From CAZADA01 sp964636945 (GTDB lineage Bacteria; Pseudomonadota; Alphaproteobacteria; Caulobacterales; Maricaulaceae), in assembly GCA_964636945.1 (NCBI GenBank), contig CAZWVH010000111.1, positions 1 through 5,150 on the forward strand: a DNA stretch of 5,150 bases, given 5' to 3'. Made by a program: the position numbers and the translations under genes. The notes under the pieces were generated by a model. The model was not told the origin of the DNA. It did no database searches and worked only from the letters and a program-made list of their open reading frames with translations. Shown piece by piece: positions 4,843-5,150 of the stretch (within the stretch, counting starts at the first letter, position 1; every line of letters starts with the position of its first letter).

Positions 4843-5150
4843 ATGGCGGACACCCGCGTGAAAGAGGGCGTCGATCAATCCACTGTGGAGGCCGTGCGCG
4901 CTCTGGAGTCGGAGAAATATAGCGCCGGCTTTGAAACTGAGATCGAACAAGAATTCGCGCCCAAGGGCCTGAATGAGGACATCATCCGGTTCATCTCGGA
5001 GAAAAAGGGCGAGCCGGACTGGATGCTCGACTGGCGCTTGAAAGCCTATCAGCGCTGGTTGACCATGGAAGAACCCAGTTGGGCCATGGTTGACTATCCC
5101 AAAATTGACTATCAGGACGCGTATTATTACGCCGCGCCCAAGACGGGCAC
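4843..5150 (+). CDS. sufB: Fe-S cluster assembly scaffold subunit SufB, 3'-truncated by window edge
   Basis: SufB is the scaffold subunit of the cytoplasmic SufBCD complex on which Fe-S clusters are assembled before transfer. The 102 visible residues match the conserved N-terminal third: EKYSAGF, an APKGLNEDIIRFISEKKGEP segment (about 43-62), DWMLDWRLKAYQRWLTMEEP (62-81) and YPKIDYQDAYYYAAPK. The family is about 480-495 residues, so most of the protein, including the beta-helix core, lies beyond the window. The start is supported by AAGGAG (4831-4836), which overlaps the desulfurase stop codon TGA. The gap is 11 bp, so both genes are read from one transcript. By analogy with other alphaproteobacteria, sufC and sufD would be expected next. 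Confidence 0.96.
   Translation, partial: MADTRVKEGVDQSTVEAVRALESEKYSAGFETEIEQEFAPKGLNEDIIRFISEKKGEPDWMLDWRLKAYQRWLTMEEPSWAMVDYPKIDYQDAYYYAAPKTG

Overview
The window reads as a moderately GC-rich alphaproteobacterial chromosome segment. The evidence is the lineage-typical form of AnmK, a COG2945-type alpha/beta hydrolase, and an iscR - cysteine desulfurase - sufB gene order, which in many alphaproteobacteria opens the suf operon. A Caulobacterales/Hyphomonadales-like source is my guess and is not proven. There is no mobile element, CRISPR array, tRNA or rRNA.

Layout, left to right. (1) Positions 2-952 (+) hold the 3' part of anmK (peptidoglycan recycling), cut by the window edge. The first 44 bases of the window are a near-perfect palindrome inside its coding sequence. 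(2) Positions 943-975 hold an intrinsic terminator oriented for the minus strand. It ends a minus-strand AhpD/carboxymuconolactone-decarboxylase-family peroxidase-like gene (1002-1550), convergent with anmK. (3) Positions 1551-1721 are a compact divergent control region. Two back-to-back promoters have overlapping -10 boxes, and a 12-bp perfect palindrome sits at the + strand start site and inside the spacer of the minus promoter. (4) Positions 1722-2300 (+) hold a TetR-family regulator with a GCFLC cysteine pair, probably regulating itself and the AhpD-like gene. (5) Positions 2297-2950 (-) hold an alpha/beta hydrolase that starts at TTG and whose stop codon overlaps the tetR stop. (6) Positions 2951-3182 are a 232-bp divergent intergenic region without a convincing sigma-70 promoter. 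It contains a cysteine-rich possible upstream reading frame and a long-range inverted repeat. (7) Positions 3183-5150 (+) hold the start of a Fe-S cluster assembly operon: iscR, a group I cysteine desulfurase (ATGA overlap), and sufB (11-bp gap, cut by the window end).

Two functional units stand out. The first is a TetR/AhpD pair that looks like a stand-alone oxidant or electrophile defence switch. The second is the Fe-S operon: IscR senses cluster status, the desulfurase takes sulfur from cysteine, and SufB scaffolds the cluster. The most speculative but potentially novel observation is the leader of the second unit. A possible peptide with six cysteines in its first 18 residues ends by an ATGA overlap with the iscR start. 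Its Cys codons could pair with the sequence just before the iscR ribosome binding site. This could be a cysteine-sensing leader for a cysteine-consuming operon, but no ribosome binding site supports the peptide and chance is not excluded.
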